From contig NW_024468552.1 of assembly GCF_001632365.1 (NCBI RefSeq), forward strand, positions 186,015-250,014: a stretch of 64,000 nucleotides of DNA, written 5' to 3'. Numbering within the stretch: position 1 is the first letter of the stretch; each line of letters opens with the position of its first letter. This document shows positions 1-12,689 of the stretch, in pieces. Source of the DNA: Laetiporus sulphureus 93-53 (taxonomy: Eukaryota > Basidiomycota > Agaricomycetes > Polyporales > Laetiporaceae). Position numbers and translations under genes: made by a program. Under the pieces are notes generated by a model. The model saw nothing but the letters and a program-made list of their open reading frames with translations. It was not told the DNA's origin and did not search any database.

Positions 1-241
1 ACCAGTTGAGTCAAAAATGTCCGGGTCTCTAAGCACGTCACGGATGATAAATGAAATTTGCATGTAGTTATAGACCTTGCGATCAGCATGTCTTTGTGAC
101 CTACAGTGAAACAACATTGACCCACCGAAATTGTTTGAGAAGGATCTCAGCGACGCCGACCAACGAACCTGTCTGGTCCTATCAGTTTGGCATTGTCGTT
201 GTCTCGTTCGAACATGTATTATGTTTTGGCTTCATTATGTA
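1..241. other. window edge, no gene seen
   Basis: Only short chance frames without family resemblance are present. The stretch ends directly at the 5' end of the tRNA. Confidence 0.5.
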
Positions 242-325
242 GCCGGGATAGCTCAGCTGGGAGAGCAACAGACTGAAGATTTAATTGGCTTCTGGAGGTC
301 CCGTGTTCAATCCACGGTCCTGGCA
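242..325 (+). tRNA. tRNA-Phe (GAA) with a short intron
   Basis: The sequence folds as a cloverleaf. The acceptor arm GCCGGGA pairs with TCCTGGC (one G-U), the D arm reads GCTCAGCTGGGAGAGC, and the T arm is CCGTG-TTCAATC-CACGG. The anticodon loop CTGAAGA gives anticodon GAA, hence phenylalanine. Total length is 84 nt against 73 for the mature molecule, which leaves an intron of about 11 nt just 3' of the anticodon, the standard position for eukaryotic nuclear tRNA introns. A run of five T follows six bases downstream, as expected for RNA polymerase III. Confidence 0.93.
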
Positions 326-330
326 TACCC

Positions 331-335
331 TTTTT
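331..335 (+). terminator. Pol III T-run terminator of tRNA-Phe
   Basis: Five consecutive T residues lie just after the tRNA 3' end, the usual RNA polymerase III stop signal. Confidence 0.75.
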
Positions 336-340
336 GGTGT

Positions 341-391
341 ACAGCTGAAATTAAGATGGAGGTCCCATGTTCAATTCACGCTCGCATTTTT
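341..391 (+). pseudogene. degenerate 3' half copy of the tRNA-Phe
   Basis: Downstream of the tRNA, the anticodon-to-acceptor part recurs in decayed form. A GCTGAAATTAAG stretch resembles the anticodon/intron region, then TGGAGGTCCCATGTTCAATT repeats the variable loop and T arm of the intact gene with two substitutions. It ends in another T5 run. No 5' half or pairing acceptor strand is present, so it cannot fold as a tRNA. Confidence 0.7.
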
Positions 392-744
392 CCATTAATT
401 TTAGAGAACATTGATCTGTATTTTCTTCCGTAAAGCCAATTTGTCTATGTCACAATCGTTCAAGTTGAAGACTAGAATTCTCATAGCGATAACTTAATAA
501 TACCATGTTTTATATTTACCTCTAACATATAGATTGCTAATATGATGCTGCAAAGGCTATCATTACTACCACTAGTATGCTGTCGAAGCTGCCTACATAT
601 TTCTGATACATAATTACTCTGTGGCTTTGCCTACGACCTGTGATCTCCTTACTGTTGGCATTTGGGCACGGAGCGTGGATGCGAGAGGCCCCAGTGCGAC
701 CTGCGCCACTGGCATGGGAGAGTAGTAGCATGCATGTATATAAT
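392..744. other. intergenic, nothing recognised
   Basis: Non-coding by eye. It lies between the tRNA fragment and the fold-back element. Confidence 0.4.
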
Positions 745-1237
745 CACTGGAGACATGGAGCCATTTTTCACCATGTAAAATGCCTTACAAATGGGAACTG
801 GTATTTTATCTTTGTGAAAAGGATTCACCTCCATCACAATTGACATTGCATATTCCAAACTTGGGACTTGATATACCATTATAGCAAATCAATATTATCT
901 ATTTTATCTATTTTGAGGATACACAACTCCAAACACTGCACAAGGACTATGCCAGCCTAGAGTATCCAATCACAAATTAGCTCATTGGGCCTCACACTAA
1001 AGCATATAGTGGTATATTTGTAGCAGAGCCATATACTCTGTGCAATATTATATGGTTTCTCTTGGGGGTATAGACAAGATAAGTCAACTCAGATTTGCAA
1101 TGGTGACAAGTTAAGTTACAAACTCAAAATATGTAATGGTAATTGCAATTGCACTAGATCCTTTGCACAAAGATAAAATACCAGTTCACATTTGTCACAC
1201 ATATTACATGGTGACAAATGCCTCCATGTCTCCAGTG
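745..1237. repeat. fold-back (MITE-like) element with long terminal inverted repeats
   Basis: The left end (from CACTGGAGACATGGAG at 745) and the right end (to CTCCATGTCTCCAGTG at 1237) are inverted copies of each other. The pairing continues inward for roughly 180 nt per arm, to about 925 and 1065; both arms share for example AACTGGTATTTTATCTTTGTG. The centre is AT-rich and non-coding. No clear target-site duplication flanks it. The terminal motif ATGTCTCCAGTG occurs again just outside the right end, at about 1243-1254. A non-autonomous element is the simplest reading; the family is unknown. Confidence 0.75.
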
Positions 1238-1439
1238 ACGGGATGTCTCCAGTGAGGGGCCATCGGTTTGGCCCCGTGGAGCCATCTTCTAGAGAGCGGG
1301 CGACTCCCAAATTCCTGGCCGCGCAGCGGGCTGGCCGGGAAAGTCAACACTTACACAGTTATTTCCATCGGCGTATCCCCCTATGGCTGACATACATCTG
1401 ACTGCTTTGTATAAGCGCATGCATTATGGTATAGAGTGA
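1238..1439. other. spacer between fold-back element and duplication arm
   Basis: About 200 bases with no gene. It includes a GC-rich stretch and the extra copy of the fold-back terminal motif. Confidence 0.4.
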
Positions 1440-1554
1440 GCAAATGTAAGTACGTTCACATACAGACAAGCCAATTACGCAAACTATCCACGAAGTAATC
1501 TATCAAACCCGACCATGAAATGCAAGTAGGAGCAGCGAGGGATCCAATCTTTAT

Positions 1555-1774
1555 CCGGAGAATGTGTGTGCGAAGAGAGGGTCCGGTAATTCTAACTAGC
1601 ATGAGTACAGTTCTCGGCGAGCAAGTACGATTCATCTAAGAGTCTGAAGCGGAATGCGGCGGAAGCGCATACGTGTAGGCGTTATGACATACGCGGGAAT
1701 TCCGCGTAGAACAGGGTTCAGTTTTGAAGGAGCAGTCTAGACTGCCGACAGAGTCCGAGGATAGCGATGTGAAC
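1555..1774 (-). pseudogene. decayed C-terminal extension of GT2 copy A
   Basis: Directly after the TGA of copy A the same frame continues with recognisable protein-like sequence (HIAILGLC, later LFYAEFPRMS). It is interrupted by further stops and small indels. The parallel sequence behind copy B is better preserved. I read it as former coding sequence now in the 3' UTR or flank. Confidence 0.6.
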
Positions 1775-4700
1775 TCAGTATGAGAAGATCATGAACCACG
1801 GGTTCAGCACAACCTGTTGGACAAAACAATGAGCTTTGTTGGCGAGCTAAGAGAAGCTGTGAACACTTACGGGATACAAAATATGGCACCCTACGACGAT
1901 CCTGCAGTCCAGTCAGCAACCACCCAACACCATCTAGAGGTCGCGACTTACGCCAATGGGAGGATCACTGCCCAATCTGCCACTACGATTTGCCATCCAG
2001 TTGGGATGACCCCCGTCGCGAGTATGATCATCGCGACGACGATAAGCAAGCTCAGCACGAGTGCGATCCAGAAGCGCTTGAGGATCTTAGGCACCTCGAG
2101 CCAGAAGTTCGAGCGCTCGACCTCCTTCTTCGTCGCGCCCCACGTGATATTGTAGGAGAAGAGGTGCGCGAGCAGGGCTTGCGAGAGATGGATGGAGAGG
2201 CCGCCGAAGAAGAAGAAGCTTTGAAGATGACAAAGATCAAGATTTGCGCTCAAGAGGGCTTATAGGCCATGTACAGAGGTCAGACTCACAAGAAGGGGAC
2301 CCAAGTGACGTTCTCGAGCAGCGAGTCGAACAGGCTGCGCTGGCCCAGTCGATACTCCAGCAGAGTGAAGCCGAGATTACCGGCACCAGGAAACACGACT
2401 GTGCAAGCCAACCAGATTTCGAAACTGTGTAGGTAGTAGCCATCGACCTGTATGATCGTGAGACGATAGAACATGTACGGGAGGTTCCAACTTACAGTGA
2501 TGTCCCAGCCAAGGATAAAATAGTTCATTATAGAGAGGACGGCAGAGGCGGCAATACCATCTAATGCAGAGTTAGACAAGGAACATTATTTCCATTGAGC
2601 AAGTGGCTTACAGTAGGAGAACATGTCTACAGACACCGATCAGCGAATTCGCTTACAAGCTTAAACGGCAGACGACGTACAGGACAACATGCTGATCTTG
2701 TAGTGAAGGGGCGCTGCGGACCATATGAAGATTCGAAGTTGCTTCGTGATAGGGCCCATGCGCCACCAGTCCTTGAGCGGGTTAAAGATGAGCTCATTGC
2801 AGCCTACCAATCCAAAACAGTTGATATTGCGACTCCTTGAAGGAAATGCATATCTTACCGTACGAATATTTCTGCCAGCGGTTGAGCTCGTCATCACAAG
2901 TGAGCGAGACACCCTCCTTGAAGCCGCCCTCAGAGTACGTGGACCACCGGATGATGTACCCCTTTAGCTGCAGGCGCAGTGCCATATCGAAATCCTCCGA
3001 CACGTTGACCTCCGACCAGATCTTCTTCACGCCATCTTCTGGATCAATGAACGCCGCGTCTTGCAGCGCCGACCAGCGCAAGAACGCATTGTGCCCGACA
3101 AACGGCGCGACCTCGCCATTCGCACATCCCATAGAGATACACTTGTTGATCCGGCGCGTAAAGTGGGCGATGCCATTTTCGAAATAGTGGTGAGCAACCT
3201 GCATGACGTCCGACTCGTGCTGGATGATCGCGACCTCGGGACACTCGAACAGCTCTCGCGCCGCGTCACGGAAGCAGTCCTCAGGAACGATCGTGTCCGA
3301 GTCGACGATGAGGATGACCTCGCCAACCCGAATGGACTTGCCGTTGCACGCCCAGGGCTTCCACCGCCGCCCGTTCTCCTCATAGATCTCCTCGATCGCC
3401 ATGTTCATCGCCTTGTCCTCGAGGCTCTCCTCATTCTCCGACACGCTGCCAGTCGTTCCGTGAGCCGCTGCCTCCTCTGCCTGGAGTGCGAGCAGATGTT
3501 TCTCCAGTTTGAGCGAGAGCGCCAGGCCATAATTCATGTTGGAAGCCTTCTTGAATCGTCCAGCACGCTTGAACCCATCAGGCGAGTTATCGTGCGGCGG
3601 ACGCGCAACCCAACCAATGTTGTGGTCGGCATAGAAGGCAATGCGCTCGGCACGCTCGGCTTCGGAGATGAGCTGGAGGCCATCATCGTGGACGAAAATG
3701 GAGGATGTGCCGCCTTGCCGGGCGTACGTCTGCATTGCCTTCTTGAGCGAATACACAGATGGCGCGCTAGTAGGGTTCGAGATAGTCAGACTGGATGCTC
3801 ATTACTGCCGGCACGACGCCGCCACCCATTGAGCCAAACAAACAGCCTCAATCGAGATAGCGACCGAATTTGCAAATCTATACTAGGGCATATAACGTCG
3901 CTGGCTGTTACAGCCTCCGCGATTGACACAACGACTGGATGGAAGGACTTACATTGTTTCCTTAAGGCTCTCTTTGTAGACCGGAAGCTCGACCGTTATG
4001 TGCGGCAAGTTCGAGTCCACCAGCTTGTTCGGAGCAGGAGGCACGGCAGAATAGTATCTCGAATTCTCATGAAATTGCGCAACCGGTCCGAGCCTGCAGC
4101 AGGAGCATATAAGATACACATGATCATGAGTACTGAGTTCGTACTCACACGTAAGAGACGTTGGTGACGATCTGCAAGGAAAAGAACTGCGATCCAAGTC
4201 AGATACCCGCTCTTGTCCCATGATGTAGCACTTACCAGAGAAACGCAGAACAGTAAGGGAGTGGTCACCAACAATGCGAAGCGAATGTACGTGCCATCCA
4301 GCACACATTCTTGAATCAGGGTGTTGATGCCGCTTGCGATAAAGACTGTGCCAATGCTCAGCTCATACTCACTCCAAGAAGCTCTACCCACGAGGACTCA
4401 CATATGGAGAACGCTGCCGCAAGTCCACCGTACACCGGGGCAAAGAGACGCACAGGCCGCACTGACGCACCATCAGCGGTCTTCTCCACGTCATCCTTCG
4501 CGGACACCCAGTAATTGAAGAAACCAAGACCACGACTCTTCTTCTTCGGCTTAGCCTTCTCCTGTGTAGCCGCAGAAACCTCCTTCTCGTCCATGATCGG
4601 CATGGCCTTCTCAGTGAGATTTACGTCCGACGCCGAGGAGGTCGTCGAGGGCACCGCAGAGCTCGCGAGAGAAGTGAAGGCAGACCGTTGCTTCCATACA

Positions 4701-5315
4701 AGCTGGATGAGCTTCTCTTCGAGCTCGCGACACGTAGGAATGATCGTGTCGAGCGAGTACGACCAGACCACTAGGACACGCTCATCGCGCTACGGAGGCT
4801 CGGGATCAGCCGAGATCGCGATGAACATATTAAAAGTCGCTCACAATGAACGCAGCACACTGTTCCTTGTCCGCACGAGACAAAAACGGCATGCTCTCCA
4901 GAACTTGTATGCGCGTGTCGACGTCGACGAAGATGGCATCCGCATCTTCCTTTCTGTTCGCAACCATCAGTTCTTGGCTCACTATGGCGCTGATAGAACC
5001 GAGACTCACACTGTGGCAAGCGCAGCGTGGATGGCGGCGCTGCGAATCTTGACGGCCACAACGGGGTTGAGGCCCCTGACCGCCGCCTCAAACGGCTCGA
5101 GATAGTGGTTCTCGTACGGGAATACGCGGAAGTGCCCATTGGCTACACGGAGGCAGACGCCGGCGTGTACATTCTCCTCCGAGGGCTTGAACCACGCATC
5201 GCCTTGGGTCTGTGAATGGTAAGGTGCCGTTAGAGCTGGGTCGATGCAAGAGGTGACGCATACATACCTGCTTGAAGATGTGATGAAGCAACGCATCGTA
5301 CGCATCGTAATCCAT
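1775..5315 (-). CDS. GT2-family glycosyltransferase, copy A
   Basis: Integral-membrane family 2 glycosyltransferase of the fungal group that includes ZtGT2/FgGT2, proteins needed for hyphal growth on surfaces (family knowledge); the polysaccharide made is unknown. The model starts at the ATG at 5315 (MDYDAYDALLHHIFKQ) and has about 15 exons at the same places as copy B, for roughly 880 residues. Visible in order: a soluble N-terminal part, a hydrophobic region before LGPVAQFHENSRYY, the nucleotide-sugar motif VDSDT, the acidic SEDFDMALRL, the RW motif in DDELNRWQKYSYG, and C-terminal membrane helices. All exons stay open and splice sites are kept, so it looks functional. The catalytic exon differs from copy B at about a dozen of 300 residues. 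It ends at a TGA shared with copy B, earlier than I would expect for the family. Confidence 0.88.
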
Positions 5316-6890
5316 GGCCGCGGAATGGAGCGGGCGACGAGGTACAAGAAGGAGGGTATACGCCTGCTGGTGGCCAAGCTGAACCAAGGGGCGGTCGGCT
5401 TTGCTCTAAATTCGATGGTGACATTATAATAAATCAGCCCAGGGGGAGATGAAGCGCGGGTTGCCATGTTGATCCCAGAGTAGATCATGGCAGATGGTCA
5501 GTGAGAATATGTCAATGAAGGAACAGCGCGCTATGCATGTCCGCGAATTCCGGCGCGGTCTGCAACCGATGTCGGATTGGGCAGAACAATCTCCACCGCC
5601 ATGCATCACACCCTGGTCAGGGCATCCTTGTGCAACTTCTTCCGTGACAGAAAGTATGGACACTCCGAAAAGGGAGCTCGGGACCGATTGTCTGTCATGC
5701 CATCTTCCAGGCGGGCGCCGGAGGGTTCCGCGCTGAGCGACGCTCGGGCTCAGACAGCAGCCGCAGGACCGATCTTTGCAGGATTCGTTTTACCGATGAT
5801 CGTGCCTTGCGCGATTCTGATAGCAGAAAATGCAGATGTACGGCCTACGTCCGTCAACTCGGGATGTTCGCCGCTATCAATCTTCCCTTGCTGCCTGTTT
5901 CGGGCTGTGAGGGTATATCACTCCAGTCAGCAACAGGCGTCTTTGGAAGGTGATTGACAAAGCTGCCTGGTCACAGATTGTTGTAGCGGGTTGCGCACCT
6001 GCACCGAGGAAAGTGCTATTAGTCTCGGAAGATGATGAACGCGCAGAACTCTGCCTTTTACATAAGTTACATCCCGGACGTGCGTATTACGTATGCGATC
6101 AATTTCCGGCTCCGGGCTGAAGCGTGAAGACTTCAGACCATTCACTCGCGGCTCCTCCATCGTCAATCCTTTTAGGAGCCATGTGCAATAATTCGAGTGA
6201 GTTCTTGATCGTGCACCGAAAGTATTCGCTGACCTGACCAGCTTGGTCCATGCAGGTCAAGGCCGCTGGAACCGGGCGAAAACGGCTAGGACCCTGTCAT
6301 ATAGGCGAGAAATGGTTTCAGCTGTTTCGTTGGTTGACAATATGTCAAATCGCCCGCCAATCCGCGTCGACACAGATACAGTTGAGACGTCTATTCGGTA
6401 GCGGATCAGGCTAATAATTTGCTGGGGTTTCTCTACCTATTCAAAGCGCAAACTCATATCAAGAATGATTCAGGGCGTAACTTTCCCGTATATATGCACG
6501 AATCGCACGCTTGCTGCTGCATGAGTTCAATAATCAATAATCAATGTCGGAGCATTGCAGACGAGCCGTGCATTCTAGCATTTTCTAGTGCCTGGATGCT
6601 ACGGCCAGAGATAACGAAACGCTTGAACTTCGGTGCATTGGTGACAGAACACGTCGATAGCAGCGAAATGGAATTCGAAACTGATAGTAGATGGGCGGCC
6701 ACAGACCGCATTATAGACGCTGATTGCGGATGTTTGTATGGGCGGCTAACTAGTATGGTACTAGGCCACAATTATTGTCAGTACGACGGTTCTCCCTCTC
6801 CTGATGCCCATTTTTTTTGCTGCATATTCCGCTTCGGATATACTGCATAGGCACTCTTTAGTTAGTGAACATCCTTTGTGGGCAGCCAAT

Positions 6891-9800
6891 CCAATATTGC
6901 GAACACGTCAACGGAAATGTCCCTGGGTATAGCGCGGACTGACTCATGCAGCCGGCTTTAGAGAGCCTGCACATCATTCAGGGTCTCCGGTCGCCTATCT
7001 CGGGCCATTGCTACATCTCTGGTCTGCCTTTCGAGCGCCATCGCAGCCCACGTCCGGGTCAACGGCCAGACCGCACACATAACGGGTAGTCTGATAGCTT
7101 ACTTGCGCGGTACTCGCGAACCGGAGTCCGTGACAGACCTGGTAATTGGCAAGCTTGTTCCTGGTACGTCGGGATTGCGTTGCAGCGGGCGCTGATGGCG
7201 GCCAGCCTGTAGCTCTCCGCGAGGCGTCGGTTCCTTGGCATCCCGACGATGTGGAGTGCAGCTGCATCATTTTGGCGGCGCGATTTCTGAATCCGTGTTG
7301 ACTTGTGACCGCGAGGTGAATGCATGTGTATCCTTCGTTACTTCGCTGCTGTCACTTTGAAAACTGCAGGACGCTATCGCTGACAGATATAGACGAATAC
7401 AATGCAGAACTGTTTCATTCATCCTAGAGTGGTTTAGGGGCCGGTACGTCTTGCAGGGTGTACTCCACGGCGTCCATGATAACCGTCACTTCATGCCGCA
7501 TAAGCTTTATCAATACATGATGTCGGATAGTCGCGCTGTGCTGCTTACAACGTGTTCATCCTGCACGACTCACGTGGACGCGCTATACCGGCATTCGCGT
7601 CCGTCTTCTATCTACGACGCCTTCGATTGAGACATTGGGCTTCGATATCATCTGTTATGGCTGCTATTCGCATCACAAGGCCTTGTGTTCGATACCCTCA
7701 AAGCTGAATTGTGGTGCGACAATTTTCTCGAACGTTGCGCAGCGACGTACCGATCCTACTGCCAGGGTCTCGCAAGCTGTCTTCGAATTCGCCTTCTTGC
7801 CTTCACAGACATCTTATGTTTGAGTTCGAGGGGGGGAAGTTCTGCCCTAGACCATGTGTTCTCTTGTCCTGGCGATCTGGAGAGCGACTGCCTTACATAG
7901 AAGTAACTCGCTCCTTGCCATAAGTAGCCTCCACTGGCTCGTTACGCATGGCATTGCAGTGTAAGTTATTTCAAGCATAACGATTGGAAATTCGACAAGG
8001 TTTGCTTATGATATCATCTATTCTTCCTGCTACTAGCCTTCGATTCCAGGTAACGCTGAACGCCCGGTGATTTCGGTGACCTCGGTGACATACCGAAACT
8101 GTCGGTGATTTAGTACACAGAATCAAATGCAGATTTGTGTCGGTGTTATCAACTTGCGACTTACTGTGCAGTGTGGCCCACCGGCAGAGCTACCTAGGGA
8201 TATACGGAAGGCTAATTGTCCAAAAAGCTTGGATTCGGTTGGCAATGTGGTCCTCCGTGGCATGTCGGAGATCTCATTCTTGCGTTCTCGACAGATATAG
8301 TATGTGCATCATACCTTTCGTCGCCGGTCTCAACTGTCTCAACGATCGGGAACAGACGGGTTCATGGGATCCATAGCTTCCCTTCAAGACATTGAACCTA
8401 TGGAGCTTATCCGCTCAAGAAAGTCGCAGCGCACCCTCAATATCAATGGTCTCATTTCGGTTGCAAACGATGGAAAATGCTTACTTTCCCACGATGCTCC
8501 ACTCTCTGTTCAATGGTCCAGCCTAATTCATTCCTTGCATCCTGCTTCCTTTTCATAAGTCTACCCCGCTCCATAAAGGAGAACAAACTGGCTGTGCCCT
8601 CATGTTTGCTTCATTCCTTCAGATCAATGGCAAGGTGCGGTCCGCCGGTGCGCTCGGCGCGTCAGTGGACTGCCTCCTTCAGAAAGTCTCTATATGTGAA
8701 ATGGCGGAGGAATTTTCAACGTTGCTCAGGTTACAGTGCCCCTCGCGGTCGGAGGATATCCCGTCCTTGTCAGGGCAATACGTATCTCAGCGCAGCAGGT
8801 AGTATGCCGAACTCTCTCGGTTTTCTTGGGCATGTTGAGCACGACGGCACCCGCTCATCTAGATAGGAATCAGCACTGCCAATGAGGCGTTCCCGTCGCT
8901 TCTACATCATTGTTGGACTTCCATCACCTTTCGCATTATTGATAATTGAAAATTTAGACGGATATCCATTTTGTGGCATGTTTCAAGAGTCTGCCTGAGT
9001 GCATCAGATCACAAAGAGTGTGTTCCCCATGGCAGTACGCCAGTGTAGGCCTGGACGATACCGCATTTACCACGATTTCCGTTTCTGCTTATTTCCCTGA
9101 TGCTTTTCGCCTCCGAAGCCTTCCGGAGTCCGACGATACTCATTGACAGCGTTGCGCTCGATGCAACGGTCTCATTCGCACTTTGACACAAGGGGCCCGC
9201 GTAGTATAGTGCATCCCATGCGTGCACGCCGCAATCCCGTCATTCCCTATGCCGAACAACAACGTTCGAGACCAATCAGGCATACATAATTCGTCACCGA
9301 AATGTGATTGATAATGTCCAGTGATCCGGGTTTCTCTTCTGTCCCTCGCGCAGCACCAGTGTGCCTAGAAATCGTGGGTACAACATGCCTGCCAGCCGGA
9401 TTTGTAGTTGGAGTAGCTACTATAGCAGCCTGAGAGAGCTCTCTGTCGGTGTTGCACATAAATTGATCCGTTGCACATTTTTATGCGAACATTGAATATT
9501 GAGACCTGCCAAATTGGTACTGATCAAATCACAACGTTGGGAGTGATCGAGCCAGTGTGGCGCTGAGAAACAACGTTCGGAAGCATCTTGTCTCAGTTAA
9601 CGCTTTGTCCGCCGAAAACTCACAAGATCGCAGTCGTGATTTTCGCAAAAGATCGTCTGTCTGAACTGGCCACATGAGCGGCAAGAGCTCTTCCATGCTA
9701 CCCTTCGGTTTGCATCTGCGTTCAGTGTTCACAGCGCCATTTGTCATCTTCGTCAACGTTTGTTCGAAGATTTTTCGAAGGCATCTAGGTTCCTGATCCG

Positions 9801-10785
9801 CTGGAGGCCTTGTTTCCACGAGGACGTGGGAGTCGATTCGTCTATCATCAGAATGTCGCCTTTGCGTGGTCATTCACCGTAGTGGCCGGAATGCGGCCTC
9901 CGCGAAGTCGCTCATCCTCCTCCGCCGGTTCTCTATCATGCCAATTATGCTCATCTCTGCCCAAAATACCGCCCATACATTCGCCAGCTGGACCTTCTGG
10001 CCTCGAGCAAGGATTCCGTTTGGATATCTGTACCATTGAATCCTAACGTCAGGCACGACGAAGTCAGCGAGCTGTCAAGCGCTGACAAGCGATACGTGAG
10101 CCGACTAATGCTGTCATGAAACACCCTTGATGCCGGACTAGCCAAGTTTCGTCTTACAGCCCTCCATCGAAGCTCATCCTGGTTCTGCGCTTCATCCTTG
10201 GTCCATTGCCAGTTGGTAACTTGTGGAAGTCGTCTGCAACATGATGGGCGGACCCGAATCCTTGGGTGGGACGACCGAAGAAGGAGAGCAGGCACGCCAA
10301 TCGGCCGGCGGACATTCAGCGGATCAGTGTCGTGTGTTTGCCGTGTGTTTGCCGTGTGTTTTCGCAGCCAGAACGAGTCCGTATAGTCGCCTCTGCTATG
10401 GTTCCGATAGGCGCGGGGGCTAATTGATGAGCACAGTGCGAGGCACCTAGCTTCTATCGCCGAACGTGCGCAGCTTTCCAACATGACATCGCGGGTTAAC
10501 CTTCCCCTGTGCTGTGCGTGCCGAGACGGTAGATTGCGCATGCTTTCCGGACTCGGATAGATGCGCATACATCAGGGATTGCAGTTACTGTATGCGGCTC
10601 GGACTAGCATGGTCCCGTTATTTCTACATTGAGCAGGACCGAACACACGCTCATTTCGTGGGCGGAGCGATACTAATACTCTACTGTAGGAGACGGTCAG
10701 GCTTTCTTCACGCCTCCTGTTCCGGACGGCCCCCCACTCTCCTTCCTCCCTTACGAGTCTGCACACGTCTGCGGCTTCGACTATC
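6891..10785. other. long gene-poor stretch
   Basis: About 3.9 kb without a gene I can name; frames are short and interrupted on both strands. A short tandem GTGTGTTTGCC-type repeat lies near 10331-10360. A minus-strand frame at 9874-10056 reads protein-like (for example VWAVFWAEMSIIGMIENRRR) and may be a relic exon. It is probably decayed mobile or genic sequence, but nothing diagnostic is visible. Confidence 0.4.
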
Positions 10786-12689
10786 ATGTCCAGACGGTCG
10801 ACATCGACGTCCTCCTCCATGAGGTCGAAGCGCAACCTACCTCCTCAACCGCCCATGCCCGTCTTCCTTGTCGATGGCCACCGCAGCGACAGTTCCGAGG
10901 ACGTTCGTCGCGACCCGTTCCTCACCCCGCGCACCCCGCGCACTCCTGAGATGTCAGCCCATGAGTACTTCATGCCTAGCACGCCGAAAAGCGAGGTTGC
11001 AGATGCCGTTAATCCCTTCTCTCCTCCTGCTAGTGTCACCAGCTTCAGCGCAGAACAGACGATTCCTGGCACTTCGGCTACGTTGCATGCACGCACGGTG
11101 CATATCCCTAGTAGCGCGAGTTTGGAGGCGGGCCTCTCGCCCGTGCAGTCGAGTGGAGGCTCGCTGCTACCCTCTGTCGAGCGCCACAGTGGAGACGTCC
11201 AGATACACGAAACCCCTCGCACCAGTCTCCCCAATGTCCATTCGCAGGTCCGCAACTCGTTCATGTCTCCACCGGTCATGCCGCGTCGTGCCACAACATA
11301 CGATCCCGGCGACGCAGTCTACCGACCTGGTCCCAAGACAGTCCAGTCGACTATGTTGACTGGCGAGATTGAAAAGCCCTGGATCAAGGAGAAGGACACT
11401 TATGCACGCTTATCTTACTTGATAACGTGGGCCGTCGCTTTCATTGGTATCGCGGGCGGAGTTATTCGCTGTTACTTTGGTTGGAAGGACGTTCCCCGCG
11501 TCGGCAATCTCTGCCCCATCATGGCGGACAACTTTGAAACCTTCGACCTCGAAAACACCTGGACTCGCGAGGTGGACATGGGCGGCTTTGGGTACGTGGC
11601 TCGCTCCGCAAAGTGTCGTCTCGTTTGCACTGACGTTGCGTCACAGAAACGGAGAATTCCAGATGACCACCGACTTCTCGAACAACTCGTACGTGAACGA
11701 CGGCAAGCTGTACATCATGCCGACCCTCACGTCCGACGTCATCGGGTACGACAATGTCCTCAACGGCTATACGTACAACATCTCCGGCTGCACGAGCACG
11801 AACCTCACGTCCTGCGGCACGGTGTCGAACTCCAGCACTAGTACCGTCATTAACCCGGTCATGAGCGCGCGCATCTCGACGAAGAATAGCCACAGTATCA
11901 AATATGGCAAGGTCGAGGTGGTAGCCAAGCTCCCCGTAGGCGACTGGCTTTGGCCGGCGATCTGGATGTTGCCCGTGAACGATGTTTACGGTGCTTGGCC
12001 CGCATCCGGCGAAATTGATATCATGGAGTCACGCGGCAACGGCCCTTCGTACAAGGCACAGTAAGTGAAACCGCGTTTGCATGCGAATAGTTGCTCAATT
12101 TCTCGTGCAGAGGAGACAACTACGTGCGCTCCCAGCTGCAGTGGGGTCCCTTTAGCTTCCTCAACGCGGTGTCCAAGACATATGGCTGGTGGACGCAGCG
12201 CCGGTCCACATACGCCGAGGGATTCCACACATACGCCATCGAATGGACCGACAAGTTCATCCGCATATACGTCGACACCCGCTTGGACCACATGCTCGAG
12301 GTCAGCTTCAACGAGCCATTCTGGGACCGCGGCGACTTCCCCGACACGATCCTCAACGGCTCAGAGTACATCGAGACGCCCAATCCATGGGCCAACGGTA
12401 CCACGAACGTCGCGCCGTTCGACCAGGAGTTCTATCTGCTGATCGACCTCGCCGTCGGCGGTACTAACGGGTGGTTCCCGGATGGCATTGGGAATAAGCC
12501 TTGGCTTGATGGCTCGACAGGTGAGCGACAATCTGTCCACATAGCCTCTGCTTGACGTACTGATGCACCATATCAGCGGCGATGCACGACTTCGCGCAGG
12601 CCCAAGAGACTTGGTATGCGACGTGGCCGCAGAACGTAGAAGATCGCGCGTTTGTCATCGACTCGGTGAAGATGTGGCAGTCGTGTTAG
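10786..12689 (+). CDS. KRE6: SKN1/KRE6-type GH16 beta-glucan synthesis protein
   Basis: Type II membrane protein of the SKN1/KRE6 family (GH16 clan), which acts in the secretory pathway in making cell-wall beta-1,6-glucan. Four exons (10786-11591, 11647-12060, 12111-12520, 12577-12689) give 580 residues. The N-terminal ~200 residues are Ser/Pro-rich and cytosolic. One membrane helix follows at about 211-231 (ITWAVAFIGIAGGVIRCYF), then the lumenal GH16 domain. The catalytic signature ExDxxE is present as GEIDIMES near residue 390, with typical flanking AIWMLP and SQLQWGP. Several N-x-S/T sites occur in the lumenal part. The start is the first ATG of the frame. All introns are GT-AG and in phase. 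KRE6 and SKN1 cannot be told apart from sequence alone. Confidence 0.95.

Larger units (their letters stand above)
1440..6890 (-). repeat. inverted segmental duplication, arm A
   Basis: Read on the minus strand, this segment aligns by eye along its whole length with 24595-30090 on the plus strand. The match covers the GT2 gene with introns, about 1.6 kb upstream of its ATG and about 0.3 kb downstream of its stop. Anchors in the flank include the region around 6254-6275 (matching the complement of 25186-25205) and 6400-6500 (matching about 24985-25080). The match fades near 6890 and 1440. Non-coding parts are clearly more diverged than exons, so the duplication is not very recent. Confidence 0.9.

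Noticed and set aside
3061..4167. 368-codon plus-strand frame opposite GT2 copy A
   Set aside because: Antisense to the catalytic exon of the glycosyltransferase. Copy B has the same shadow, and no known domain appears in it.
10331..10360. CRISPR-like or meaningful tandem array
   Set aside because: Only about three short GTGTGTTTGCC units without spacers: a simple slippage repeat.
6891..10785. Retrotransposon or DNA transposon body
   Set aside because: Searched by eye for reverse transcriptase, integrase and transposase motifs and for long terminal repeats; none found.
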